From Clostridia bacterium (GTDB taxonomy: Bacteria > Bacillota > Clostridia > UBA1381), in assembly GCA_017621875.1 (NCBI GenBank), contig JAGASE010000002.1, positions 1-64,000 on the forward strand: a stretch of DNA of 64,000 nt, written 5' to 3'. The notes below the pieces were generated by a model. The model did no database searches, was not told the DNA's origin, and saw nothing but the letters and a program-made list of their open reading frames with translations. Position numbers and translations under genes: made by a program. Shown one piece after another: positions 10,123 through 19,623 of the stretch (the first letter of the stretch is position 1; the number at the start of each line of letters is the position of its first letter).

Positions 10123-10149
10123 CATAGGGCGGCATATAGCCGCCCTATG
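10123..10149 (+). terminator. Strong GC-rich hairpin, weak terminator or mRNA stabiliser
   Basis: A perfect 11-bp stem CATAGGGCGGC / GCCGCCCTATG with a 5-nt loop lies 36 bases after a stop codon. No T-run follows, so it is a doubtful intrinsic terminator. An outer GGAGTG / CACTCC pair may extend the structure. Confidence 0.5.
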
Positions 10150-10225
10150 ACGGAATTAATCACTCCTAATATTAAATTATGAGAAATTATATTACATATG
10201 AATGGCAGAAAAGGAAGGAAAGCCT

Positions 10226-13200
10226 ATGAAATTGATCAATAAAAAAATTCTGTCCTCACTTTTATGTGCAAGTATGCTTGCAGCTTTTATTCCGGCACTT
10301 TCGGTATCTGCGGCACTTCCCAAAGACACCACAACGGCCGCAGGCTGGACGGCTTCATTTAATAATGACGTTGACGGAAAAATTGAGCTTGATTCAGAAA
10401 ATCCGTACGAGGGCGAGTATTCTCTTAAAATAGTGAATAATACCCCGACTAAGGCAAATACATATATGACTGTTGTCGCTACGGTAAATGTTCAGCAGGG
10501 CGTGACGTATGAAGCAGGCTTTGCGGCAAAATCGAAAAAGTCGCAAAAGATAAATTTCCTGTTCGGCTGGGATAAATACAGAAACCTGCTGCCCTTCGGC
10601 GACACCTATGACTGGACAGAGCATCAGGTTGAATATACCGCTACCACAAGCGGCAGCGTTGATTTTAAGTTCTTAATCGACGGAGTGACCGAGGGCTTCT
10701 GGATTGATAACGTGTATTTCCGCAAAAAGGGAACGACAGAGAACCAGATTCAAAACTCTACCTTTGAGCTTGTCGCAGCAAGTGCCGAGGAGGAGCAGGA
10801 GGATTTTGGTGCGGAGATTGCAAATCTCGAACAGACCTACAACAAAATCCGCCAGGGAACAACCTTTACTCAGTCGGAATTTGAGCATGTCCGCGGCGGC
10901 TTTAAGTTCATGCCGATATATAAAACAAGCGGCATCACAATCGACGGCAAGGGAGACGAATGGACCGGCGTTAAAGAGCTTTATATGCCTACGCTGTCAA
11001 CACAGTATCAGATTTACATAAAGGACGAGCGTGAGCTGGACGCAACCTTTGCGGCGAAATTTGCCTACGATGAGGAGTATTTCTACCTCTATATGGAGGC
11101 GGAGGACGATATTTATCATGCCATGAGCGGTACAGCAAACTACTGGGCAGGAGACAGTATTCAGTTCGCGGTTTCGAGAATGGACGAGGGCTACGGTACG
11201 GAAATGGGTATCTGTTATATCCCTGAAACGGGAGCGACAGAGGTTCATTCAACGGCTCTTACAGGAGATTCGCTGAGTCAGATTTCAGCAAAGAGTGTTC
11301 TTGACGGAACAAAAATCTCCTATGAGGTGCGTATGCCGTGGGAGCTTTTCTTCAATGAAAGATATTCCCGTCCGGACGAATTTATGTTTAACGTTTTGTA
11401 TAACGATAACGACGGCGACGGAAGACGTTACTGTGTAGAGCTTGCACCGGGTATCTCGGAGGGAAAGACAAATAAGAGCTTCCCTGTTTTGAGACTTTTG
11501 GAGGAAAGCAAGCCATGGTATGCATGGATAGACGGTAACAAGACTGCTACAGTGAATGAGGAAAACGCATATTCGCTGTATTTGGTAAACGGAAATGACA
11601 GCGATACACAATTTGACATTGAGCTTCCGAGCGGTGAGGTCAAAAAGCAGGCTGTGGGAGCACACATGGGTGTGCGTCTGCCGTTTAATATGACGTTTGG
11701 AGAAGAGGACGTCCACAATATACAGGCAAAGGTAACAGAGGGTGACTATACTTATACCGCTGCATATGAGGTTGCAGCTTCTATGGCTCCGCCGACTGCA
11801 GAAGAGGCGGCAAGCTATATCGAAGCGTTCAAGAGCTATGTAAAGGAGCTTAATTCGCTTATCGGCAAATGTAAGCAGCACGGAATTTCTACCGATTATG
11901 AGCAGGTGAACTGCAGCACAATCGAGAAATTTATCGAATATATACAGCGTGATATTGAAAACAATGACCTTGAGCTGTTCCACTATCAGAGAAGATGCAT
12001 TGAGGAGCTTTATGCACAGGCTAAGGCTGACCTTGAGGCATATATTTCGGGCGATAAAGAGCCTTTGATTGCACCTAAGTATGTAACGAGTGAGGTTGAA
12101 GCAAAAAATTCTGCTATTTGGGCAGATGCGATGGTGGACGGAAAAAGAGAAAACCGACCAACCTTCTTTGTGGGCTATGGTCACTTCAACGCCGCTGTTG
12201 CGGAAATTCCTAATTTCAACAATTTGGCTGTAAACGCAATTCAGACCGAAATCGGTCCAAGCTCGGTTATAAGCAGTAAGGACGGCCCTGCTGAATGGAC
12301 ATATAACAGAACAGGTAATGCTAAGGCAACCTGCTCTGTTCAGAGTGACGTTGTAAAAGAGGGTAAATACGCTCTGAAGGTAACAAACAGCGAGCCGTAT
12401 AAGGACGCAAGAGCATTGACGCTTGTGCAGACCGTTATGGTTGAGCCGAATACAATATACAAGCTCGGCGGCTGGTCAAAGGTGGAAAACTGTGACAGAT
12501 TTTTCATTTACACAAACGGATATTCCGACATTGTGCATTTCGGAAAGGACGGCGGAAATACACACGACTGGCAACCGTGGGAATATACCTTTACGACGGG
12601 ACCTGAACAGACCACGCGAGTTCTCAGAATGGTATCAAGCGGTGTAACAACTGCGGGCTATCTTGATGGAATGTATCTTGTTAAGGAAGGCTCGGACGAA
12701 AATCTTCTCTTAAACGGCGATTTTGAGACGGTTACTGATGAGGATAAATATTATAATATAACTACAAGCGGAATTAAGGGTGTTCAGCAGATTCTTGAAA
12801 AGGCGGAAAGAAATAATATTTCTGTCTGTGTACTGCTTTCACCGCACTATTTCCCGGGCTTTGTGCTTGATATGTATCCTGAATTGAGGTATAATCTGAG
12901 CTACGGCTTCTTAAAATACAACATTATGGACGAGCGTGCGAAGGAGATTATTGAGGCATACTTAAGGACGATTATTCCGATGATTAGGGATTATACGTCT
13001 CTAAGCAGTATATGCGTATCTAACGAGCCGCAGTTCTGGACTAAGAATGCAGCTGATTTCTATCAGCCGCTGTGGGTGCAGTATATAACCGAGAAATTCG
13101 GTACGGTTGAGGCAATGAATGAGGCTTATGGAACAAGCTATACAAGCTTTGAGGAATGCTTGATTCCTCAAAATGAGTACAATTCCAATATGTTCCTTGA

Positions 13201-14971
13201 CTATAAGCTGTTCAATGATGAAAACTTTGCGGCATGGCACAAATTTATGTGTGATATCATAAAGGAGCTTGCTCCTGAAATTCCGCTGCACATGAAGGTC
13301 ATGGAGTATCCTGTAGCAACAGGCTCAAGTCGTCTGATGGTTCAGGACGGAACAAAGCTGGAAAACTTTATCGGAATCCTTGACTGGAACGGAAACGACG
13401 GTGCAAACCGATATGAAAATCTCGCGAAGGGCAAAAGCCCGCTTGAGGAGGTTCTGTGGTACGATTTCCAGAGAAGCATCAACAATGCACCTGTTTTGAA
13501 CACCGAGGACCATATCCATGTTAACGGCTCGAAGATTTATACCGACGAAATCAACGACTTTGCTATTCAGTCGATGTGGGAGGGTGCTATTCACGGCAGA
13601 GCCTTCTCGACAATCTGGCTGTGGGAGCGTCATGACGGTCCATACAACAAGAGCCCGACGTTCAGGGGAAATATCTCTTACCGTCCCGACACTCTGGCAG
13701 GTATAGGCAGAGCTACTCTGGATATGAACCGCCTGTCCTATGAGCTGGTAGCTCTTCAGGACGAAAAGGCAGATGTTGCCCTGCTCTATTCAGATGCAGC
13801 CGCAGTGCATACTCGTGAGTTTGCTAATGTTATGCGTTGGGCGTTCTGCGGAATTATGTATGCAGGCAAAAAGGTGAAGTTTGTAACCGAAGACCAGATT
13901 GAAAAGCTTCAGGACGTGAAGGCACTTGTTGTACCGCGTGTAATTAATGCAAAAGAGTCTACGGTAAATGCAATTTCCGACTTTATCGCAAACGGCGGCA
14001 AGGTTATGCTTATTGACGAAAAGTCACTGACTCTTGATGAGTATAAAAACCCGCATAATGCTGATACAGTGAGCTACATTCATGCAAATTCAGAGGTTGT
14101 AAGCAATGTAAACTGTAACAATACCACTTTGATATCACCTACAAACAGCGAGCTGTTCGTATTGATTCGTAACTTCATTGAAAAATGCGGACTTGACTAC
14201 GTAACTGCGGTTGATGCCGAAACAGGCGAGGCTGTAGACGAGGTGCTTTTGGACGTAGGTGTATATGACGGCAAGCTTTTGGTTAACGTCTGCAGCTACG
14301 GTGCGGACAGAAAGCTCAAAATCAAGGTGGGCGACAAGGTTGTAACCGAAAGTATTGATTTGATTAAGAACGAGTCGGTCGGCGAAAGCTTTGATGCAAA
14401 GATATATGTTTCAAAGCTGCTGCAGATTGACCCTGAGCATTGCTTTATAGATGTATACGGTCACTGGGCAGAAGACTACATTTCGGGACTTTCCGAAAAG
14501 CAGCTTGTAAGCGGTATGTCCGAGTCACGCTTTGAGCCGAACGGAATCGTAACAAGGGCAGAATTTTTAACAATGCTCACAAGAGCATCGGAAATGCTTC
14601 CAAAGGGCTACACCGGCGGCTTTGACGACGTAAGCTCGTCAGACTGGTTTGCCGGATATGTTGCTGCGGCACTTGATGCCGGTATAATTTCAGGCAGTGC
14701 TTTCCGCCCGAACGATAAGATTACACGTGAGGAAATGTGTGAGTTGTTGGTTGCCTTCTACGGACAGGAAACCGAAATAATCGGTGCGTCTGACGCACAA
14801 TTTGCGGATATGGATATGTGCAAAAACAAGAATGCAGTAAATAAGGCATTCGCACTCGGCTTTATCACAGGTTATGAGGACGGAAGCTTTAAGCCGCAGA
14901 ATAATATGACAAGAGCAGAGGCAACGGTTGTAATCACAAAATTTCTCGGTGATTCTGCTGACGCTGAATAA
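10226..14971 (+). CDS. Surface-anchored clan GH-A glycoside hydrolase (GH42-like) with CBMs and SLH modules
   Basis: 1581 residues from the ATG at 10226, just after AAGGAAGGAA; the ATG at 10202 overlaps that site. Order: signal peptide (1-28), CBM4/9-like module (about 30-185), CBM9/DOMON-like module (about 230-400), linker, catalytic TIM barrel (from about residue 640), beta-rich region, and three SLH modules (about 1412-1581). Probable catalytic residues are acid/base E934 in SNEP and nucleophile E1094 in NTEDH, 160 residues apart as expected for clan GH-A beta-galactosidase-type enzymes. A carbohydrate-binding module (about 690-835, ending NGDFETV) is inserted in the barrel before the strand VCVLLSPHYFP. 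The substrate is unknown; a beta-galactoside or other beta-glycoside is a guess. SLH modules should hold it on the wall. Confidence 0.78.
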   Translation: MKLINKKILSSLLCASMLAAFIPALSVSAALPKDTTTAAGWTASFNNDVDGKIELDSENPYEGEYSLKIVNNTPTKANTYMTVVATVNVQQGVTYEAGFAAKSKKSQKINFLFGWDKYRNLLPFGDTYDWTEHQVEYTATTSGSVDFKFLIDGVTEGFWIDNVYFRKKGTTENQIQNSTFELVAASAEEEQEDFGAEIANLEQTYNKIRQGTTFTQSEFEHVRGGFKFMPIYKTSGITIDGKGDEWTGVKELYMPTLSTQYQIYIKDERELDATFAAKFAYDEEYFYLYMEAEDDIYHAMSGTANYWAGDSIQFAVSRMDEGYGTEMGICYIPETGATEVHSTALTGDSLSQISAKSVLDGTKISYEVRMPWELFFNERYSRPDEFMFNVLYNDNDGDGRRYCVELAPGISEGKTNKSFPVLRLLEESKPWYAWIDGNKTATVNEENAYSLYLVNGNDSDTQFDIELPSGEVKKQAVGAHMGVRLPFNMTFGEEDVHNIQAKVTEGDYTYTAAYEVAASMAPPTAEEAASYIEAFKSYVKELNSLIGKCKQHGISTDYEQVNCSTIEKFIEYIQRDIENNDLELFHYQRRCIEELYAQAKADLEAYISGDKEPLIAPKYVTSEVEAKNSAIWADAMVDGKRENRPTFFVGYGHFNAAVAEIPNFNNLAVNAIQTEIGPSSVISSKDGPAEWTYNRTGNAKATCSVQSDVVKEGKYALKVTNSEPYKDARALTLVQTVMVEPNTIYKLGGWSKVENCDRFFIYTNGYSDIVHFGKDGGNTHDWQPWEYTFTTGPEQTTRVLRMVSSGVTTAGYLDGMYLVKEGSDENLLLNGDFETVTDEDKYYNITTSGIKGVQQILEKAERNNISVCVLLSPHYFPGFVLDMYPELRYNLSYGFLKYNIMDERAKEIIEAYLRTIIPMIRDYTSLSSICVSNEPQFWTKNAADFYQPLWVQYITEKFGTVEAMNEAYGTSYTSFEECLIPQNEYNSNMFLDYKLFNDENFAAWHKFMCDIIKELAPEIPLHMKVMEYPVATGSSRLMVQDGTKLENFIGILDWNGNDGANRYENLAKGKSPLEEVLWYDFQRSINNAPVLNTEDHIHVNGSKIYTDEINDFAIQSMWEGAIHGRAFSTIWLWERHDGPYNKSPTFRGNISYRPDTLAGIGRATLDMNRLSYELVALQDEKADVALLYSDAAAVHTREFANVMRWAFCGIMYAGKKVKFVTEDQIEKLQDVKALVVPRVINAKESTVNAISDFIANGGKVMLIDEKSLTLDEYKNPHNADTVSYIHANSEVVSNVNCNNTTLISPTNSELFVLIRNFIEKCGLDYVTAVDAETGEAVDEVLLDVGVYDGKLLVNVCSYGADRKLKIKVGDKVVTESIDLIKNESVGESFDAKIYVSKLLQIDPEHCFIDVYGHWAEDYISGLSEKQLVSGMSESRFEPNGIVTRAEFLTMLTRASEMLPKGYTGGFDDVSSSDWFAGYVAAALDAGIISGSAFRPNDKITREEMCELLVAFYGQETEIIGASDAQFADMDMCKNKNAVNKAFALGFITGYEDGSFKPQNNMTRAEATVVITKFLGDSADAE

Positions 14972-15002
14972 ACAAGACAGCTGCGGCTGATTGGAGGACT
15001 AT

Positions 15003-17999
15003 ATGAAAAACAAAATACTCACTGTATTGTTAGCAATAACTTTATTTCCTGTCGGCGTATCAGCCGAGGAAAGTTATTTTCAAAGTGAGCTTGGGGAGGT
15101 AGGGGTGCTGCTTGCCAAGTGCGATGCAAGCAGCATCGACACCCCTTATGAGGATTTGGGATATCAGGTATTAAAGAAATTTTCCGGCTACATCGTGGAG
15201 GACGAGGCAGCCGGCGTGGACGAGGCACAGCTTACATATAACAAGGCGTATATGGAAAAGCTGTATGCCGAGATTACGGAAAATCTCAACGCATATTTAG
15301 CAGGAGAAAAGCCGCTTGCGGTTACTCCGTATGATATGTCGGAATTTAATAATTTCAAAAGTGATGGAAGAAGCGTGTATTCCATAGGCTATGGGCATGG
15401 AAGGCTTGTTCGTGCAGATGTTGATGAACTGAAGGGCTTCGGAGCGACCAATATTCAGGTAGAGACCGGTCCGACATTTATTCTGACCGAGCTGCCGAGC
15501 TTTTCAAAGACACTTTCGGCGGATACGGTGTCCTACACTGTTGAAAATGACACCACACACGGGAATTATCTGTCGGTCAAAAATACTGCGGAAAGCGGAT
15601 ATTTTACGCTGAAACAGTCGATACGTGTGCAGCCGAATACAACCTATACCTACGGCTTTGATTCAAAGGCTGCCATAAATGATGCCAAGCTGACGCTGTC
15701 GGTATCAAGCGATAAAAATACGCTTGAAGGCACGAGTGCAGTGCCGTATTCATGGAAGACGCACGCGTTTACCTATACAACGGGCAGTGATGAAACACAG
15801 CTGACCTTCTCTTTAAAGGCAGAGAAGAAAATTGTCCTCATGTATCTTGATAATCTGTATTTCAACGATGCGGACGGAAACAATCTCTTGTATAACGGCG
15901 GATTTGAGGACAGCTATGACAGGAAAGAAATAGCGAATTTAAAATATGACCTTGAGCGTGCGTATGAGAACAATATAACGGTGTGTCTGTTGCTTTCGCC
16001 GCATTATTTCCCAACCGACCTGGACATGGAGTATGTTACCGAGGGCAACGGCTTTATCCAATACAACATCAACCTTCCCGAGGCAAAGGCGATAATCGAG
16101 GAATATTTAAACGCACTGCTTCCCGAGATAAAGGACTGCAAGGCGATTTCGAGCATATGCCTTACAAATGAGCCGGTGTTCATAACCGAAAACTGGTACG
16201 ACTATTATGCACCGAAGTTCTGCGAGTGGTTAGAGCTTGAATATACCGATATTGAAGCATTAAACGCTGCATATAACGCGGAATACGGCGATTTTGATGA
16301 GGTGGTAATGCCGTCATCATTTTCAGCAACACCGCTGCATTATGACTGGATTCGTTTTAATGACGAGGTGTTCACCAAGTGGCATGAATGGATGGCAGGG
16401 ATTGTAAAGACGCATTTGCCGGAAATGCCGCTTCATGCGAAGACAATGAAGACGATTTCAATAACGAACAAGCATGGAACGATGCGTCATGGCTCAAAGC
16501 CGGAGATGTTTGACTCGTTCAGCGACTGGACGGGCAATGATGCAGGTGCGTATACAAGTGTAGACGGCGTGCATCAGGACTATACCACCGATGACTTTTT
16601 ACTGAAAATGCTGTGGTACGATTTTCTGTCATCGATAACGGAGAAACCGCTGTATAATTCAGAGGACCATATTGTGCAGAATAGGCATACGACATTTGAC
16701 GAGAAGTATGCAAAGCATAGCCGTGCAGATTTGTGGCAGGGAATGATGCATCATAATAATATGTCTTCGATATGGCATTGGAGCAGGTCGTACGACAGTA
16801 CCAGCGATGCGTATAACAGCGTGCTGCATCGTCCCGACTGTATATACGAGATAGGCAGAACGGCACTGGATTTAAACCGTTTGTCGGGCGAGGTTGACCG
16901 CATAGCGGACAAACAGCCGAAAACGGCGATATTCTATTCGCAGGCGAGCAGAAACTATACAAGCGTGCATTGCACAAGGTTACTTGAAATTTATAAAACC
17001 CTGGTAACGCTGGGGCAGTCGGTAGGATTTGTTATGGAGACTGACACTTCAAAGCTGTCCGAATATGACGTTTTGGTAGTAGGCGGTGCAATCAACACGA
17101 CCGCGGAGGCGGCAGATGCGATAAAGAGCTTTATTGCAGGCGGCGGAACTGTTGTGAGCCTGGGTGATAATAACCTTACAGAGGACGAATATAACAAGGC
17201 GGCAAGCTATAACGTTACCGGCATGACGGCAGCGACATCGGAAAATCTTCGCAGCGTTCTGACAGACGTACTTGAGGAGAAGAATCTGATGCGTGTCAAG
17301 CTGATTGACAATACCACAGGCGAAATCGCAGAAAACATTGACTGGGCGTTTGATATTGACGGCGACGACGTTGTTGTGAACCTGCTCTCACTTGAAGGCA
17401 CACAGGATATTTCGGTGTATCTTGACGGAGCGGAGCTTGAAACTATGGTGGACGCCATAGAAAACGAAGTGTTTACAGGTACAGCAGAGGAGCTTGTGCC
17501 AATGCTTTTAAAGACGCCGACCGAAAAAATATCCGAAAAGGTGAAAATTTTGTCGGTGGACGGAAAAACCGTAACATGGACATCAAATGATGCGGCGTAT
17601 GCGAGTGCAAATATCTACCGCATAAGCAATAATAAGCCGGAGCTGATAGAGAATACAACGGAGCTTTCATATACTGCGTCAGATAGTGATAGCATGCTTA
17701 TTATCAAGGCGTGTGATTATCAGGGAAATGAGTCGGAAGGCGTTGCGGTCGGCACAAACAGCGAGCAGGTGCTTGGGGCATATATTTCGGACGGAAAGGC
17801 GTATGTGAGAAACACAACGGACAAGGTGCAGGCAGGAGTCTTGTCGGTAAACCTCAATGATGCAGAGGGAAATACGATAAAGCGTTCGAGGATGACCTTT
17901 GTGCTGCGACCGAATCAGCTTACGTCAATGAATGTTTCCTTTAAGGCAAAATCGGGCGAGCAGATAACGGTAAGCGTATCAAATTCGCTGAATGACTAA
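15003..17999 (+). CDS. Secreted clan GH-A glycoside hydrolase, paralogue of the upstream enzyme
   Basis: 998 residues from the ATG at 15003, with GGAGG 5 bases upstream; the TTG at 14991 is rejected. It has a short signal peptide (ending GVSAEE) and a barrel aligned with the upstream enzyme: YGHGRL, the same inserted binding module ending NGGFEDS, then CLLLSPHYFP. Acid/base E390 lies in TNEP and nucleophile E554 in NSEDH. It lacks the N-terminal CBM and CBM9-like modules and the SLH anchor of its neighbour, and ends in a beta-sandwich region. It is thus a freely secreted or otherwise retained partner. It lies 31 bases after the previous gene, likely in the same transcript, and terminators follow at 18046 and 18147. 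The duplication suggests two related specificities on one polymer; this is inferred. Confidence 0.77.
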   Translation: MKNKILTVLLAITLFPVGVSAEESYFQSELGEVGVLLAKCDASSIDTPYEDLGYQVLKKFSGYIVEDEAAGVDEAQLTYNKAYMEKLYAEITENLNAYLAGEKPLAVTPYDMSEFNNFKSDGRSVYSIGYGHGRLVRADVDELKGFGATNIQVETGPTFILTELPSFSKTLSADTVSYTVENDTTHGNYLSVKNTAESGYFTLKQSIRVQPNTTYTYGFDSKAAINDAKLTLSVSSDKNTLEGTSAVPYSWKTHAFTYTTGSDETQLTFSLKAEKKIVLMYLDNLYFNDADGNNLLYNGGFEDSYDRKEIANLKYDLERAYENNITVCLLLSPHYFPTDLDMEYVTEGNGFIQYNINLPEAKAIIEEYLNALLPEIKDCKAISSICLTNEPVFITENWYDYYAPKFCEWLELEYTDIEALNAAYNAEYGDFDEVVMPSSFSATPLHYDWIRFNDEVFTKWHEWMAGIVKTHLPEMPLHAKTMKTISITNKHGTMRHGSKPEMFDSFSDWTGNDAGAYTSVDGVHQDYTTDDFLLKMLWYDFLSSITEKPLYNSEDHIVQNRHTTFDEKYAKHSRADLWQGMMHHNNMSSIWHWSRSYDSTSDAYNSVLHRPDCIYEIGRTALDLNRLSGEVDRIADKQPKTAIFYSQASRNYTSVHCTRLLEIYKTLVTLGQSVGFVMETDTSKLSEYDVLVVGGAINTTAEAADAIKSFIAGGGTVVSLGDNNLTEDEYNKAASYNVTGMTAATSENLRSVLTDVLEEKNLMRVKLIDNTTGEIAENIDWAFDIDGDDVVVNLLSLEGTQDISVYLDGAELETMVDAIENEVFTGTAEELVPMLLKTPTEKISEKVKILSVDGKTVTWTSNDAAYASANIYRISNNKPELIENTTELSYTASDSDSMLIIKACDYQGNESEGVAVGTNSEQVLGAYISDGKAYVRNTTDKVQAGVLSVNLNDAEGNTIKRSRMTFVLRPNQLTSMNVSFKAKSGEQITVSVSNSLND

Positions 18000-18045
18000 A
18001 TAAAACGGCTGTTTAGAGGTGTACTCTAAAGCCCGATTGATAAGC

Positions 18046-18084
18046 AAAAAGCGGTGTAACTATTATGGTTGCACCGCTTTTAAA
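18046..18084 (+). terminator. Terminator of the surface-protein cluster
   Basis: Stem AAAAAGCGGTG / CACCGCTTTT with a 15-nt loop and flanking A/T runs, 47 bases after the last glycosidase gene. Confidence 0.75.
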
Positions 18085-18146
18085 AATTACTTTTTCGGTG
18101 TTGGCATTTTCATGTCCTTGTTTATAAAAAGCTGCATTCCGCAACC

Positions 18147-18172
18147 AAAAAACCCCTTTCGGGGTTTTTTTG
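18147..18172. terminator. Second, bidirectional-type terminator
   Basis: AAAAAACCCC tttc GGGGTTTTTTT: a short GC stem with a tetraloop, an A-run on one side and a T-run on the other. It can work in both directions and backs up the terminator at 18046. Confidence 0.85.
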
Positions 18173-18285
18173 GGATAAGTTGCAAAACATTTTAAGCCAG
18201 CGTTTATGTATGTGCGACATCACCTCGCATTAAAAAAAGTGTACAGCAGAGCCGTACACCGAAAAATGCACGTCTCTGAATTATT

Positions 18286-18395
18286 GTCACACAATCCAAA
18301 TAAAACATTATCTAAAAGACAGTTTAGACGATACATTTTTACCAAAAGTAAAAAAAGTCTTTTAAAATAATATTTTATTTAATTGATTGTGTGAC
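18286..18395. repeat. MITE-like long inverted repeat (110 bp)
   Basis: GTCACACAATC at 18286-18296 is exactly inverted at 18385-18395 (GATTGTGTGAC). Similarity continues inward on both arms (TAAAA-C/T-ATTAT and AAAAGAC), giving arms of about 35 bp around a 40-bp AT-rich centre. No coding capacity. No clear flanking target duplication was found, so mobility is inferred only from the shape. Confidence 0.5.
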
Positions 18396-18488
18396 TCTAA
18401 CAGTATACTACAAATTTTATGATTTGTCTACCCCAAATTTGCAAAAAGTTTCTACATATAATATTAATTATTGTTAATTATTATTTAT

Positions 18489-18603
18489 GTACTTTTGAGA
18501 CCAAAAGTACCAAAAGTCCTGAGGGCTTTCGATTGCCCTCAGACTCCCCTAAACGACTAAAGAGGGTAATCCTTAAAGTTTGCGGTCATAAGCGGGATTA
18601 CCC
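18489..18603. repeat. Cluster of three hairpins (possible dispersed intergenic repeat or RNA element)
   Basis: Three successive inverted repeats: GTACTTTTG/CAAAAGTAC (18489-18510), TGAGGGC/GCCCTCA (18520-18541) and GGGTAATCC/GGATTACCC (18564-18603). Three stems in 115 bases of otherwise AT-rich DNA suggest a repetitive extragenic element or a structured RNA. Only the stems are seen; no class is assigned. Confidence 0.4.
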
Positions 18604-18810
18604 CCATTTAGAATTCCCCATCCCTGTGCAGCGTACCGTGCTTCGTTTGTATTTTTTTGCCGTGGTAAAATGCTGTTCTCTTGTCGTATTAGTTGCCATA
18701 GTTACTATGTACCCACATCTGTGAAAGCTTGCAAAAAAGTACGATTGGGCGATAGATGCAAGGGTTCTGCAAATTAGAGTAAATATGTCTTAGCCGCATA
18801 CGAGATAAAA

Positions 18811-18839
18811 GAAAAAAACGGAATGTATCACACATTCCG
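18811..18839 (-). terminator. Terminator of the tex-lgt operon
   Basis: On the minus strand CGGAATGT gtgat ACATTCCG is followed by seven T. The stem overlaps the last codons and stop of lgt. Confidence 0.85.
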
Positions 18840-19622
18840 CTTTCTTCTTTTATCAAGCAGGACAATGCCGCCGAGTCCAAAGGCTATGCCTAAAAACGCG
18901 ACAATCTGTGAAATACCCAGCACATTTGGAATCGCATAAAGGATATATTCACTCTGTCTCATTCCCTCCAAAAACAGCCTTCCGAGTCCGTACCAGAAAA
19001 TATAGAAGAAGAACACCTGCCCGTCCGCCCGTTTTTTGTCGCGGAAAATCAAAATCAGAATAAGCCCGATAAGATTCCACATACCCTCATAGAGAAACAG
19101 CGGATGCACGCCTTCTCCGCCGTTTATTGTCATACGCAGGAAATTGTCAGTTTCCTTGCCGTAAACCTCGGCGTTGAAAAAATTGCCCCAGCGTCCTATA
19201 ATCTGCCCAATCAAAAGCCCGGGAACGCAGACGTCGAACACATTCAGCGTATTCAGCTTTTTTCGCCTGCAATAGATATAAGCAGTGGCAACCGCACCGA
19301 TTAACGCACCGTATATCGCGATGCCGCCCTCCCATATTTTGAATATGTTCCAAAAGCTGCCGATTGAGTCCCAGTCAAAGATGCAGTAATAAATACGTGC
19401 CGAAATAAGCCCGAAAATCAAGCCCCAAAAGCATATATCAAAGATGTTATCAGGGTCAACGCCGCGTTTTTTGCAGGTGCTGCTCACAAATATCAGCCCG
19501 CCGACATATCCCGTCAGTATGCAGAGAGCGTACCAGAAAATATTCATGCCAAAAACACTGAAAGCAACGCGGCTTATGTTAAATTCAAGCCCCAATCCGG
19601 GAAAACCGATAACGTGTTCCAA
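18828..19622 (-). CDS. lgt: Prolipoprotein diacylglyceryl transferase
   Basis: 264 residues starting at a TTG (19622) with GGAGG about 10 bases upstream. An integral membrane enzyme that moves diacylglycerol from phosphatidylglycerol to the lipobox cysteine of prelipoproteins, the first step of lipoprotein maturation. About seven hydrophobic segments are visible, with the Lgt signature RWGNFFNAEVYG and the conserved HPLFLYEG block. Length is typical. It follows tex by one base on the same strand, so the two are translationally coupled. Likely clients in this window include PrsA and the lipoprotein carried by the mobile element. The call is secure. Confidence 0.96.
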   Translation of the reverse strand: MEHVIGFPGLGLEFNISRVAFSVFGMNIFWYALCILTGYVGGLIFVSSTCKKRGVDPDNIFDICFWGLIFGLISARIYYCIFDWDSIGSFWNIFKIWEGGIAIYGALIGAVATAYIYCRRKKLNTLNVFDVCVPGLLIGQIIGRWGNFFNAEVYGKETDNFLRMTINGGEGVHPLFLYEGMWNLIGLILILIFRDKKRADGQVFFFYIFWYGLGRLFLEGMRQSEYILYAIPNVLGISQIVAFLGIAFGLGGIVLLDKRRKRNV

Positions 19623-19623
19623 G

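Larger units (their letters stand above)
18173..18810. other. Non-coding region with repeat-like elements
   Basis: About 640 bases between the surface cluster and lgt. It holds a small GTGTAC/GTACAC hairpin near 18239-18258, the 110-bp inverted-repeat element (18286-18395) and the three-hairpin cluster (18489-18603). The rest is AT-rich with no convincing gene; the one open frame of about 100 codons crosses the hairpins and lacks a ribosome-binding site. Confidence 0.6.

Noticed and set aside
11285-12184. 299-codon minus-strand frame inside the first large glycosidase
   Set aside because: Cys/Ile/Leu-rich shadow of a strongly supported gene on the other strand, without start signals or family motifs.
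18419-18724. 101-codon plus-strand frame in the lgt upstream gap
   Set aside because: Runs through three strong hairpins, has no ribosome site, and resembles no protein.
18000-18830. tRNA or rRNA genes in the larger gaps
   Set aside because: No cloverleaf with GGTTCRA-type T-arm or CCA end was recognised in this or other intergenic regions.
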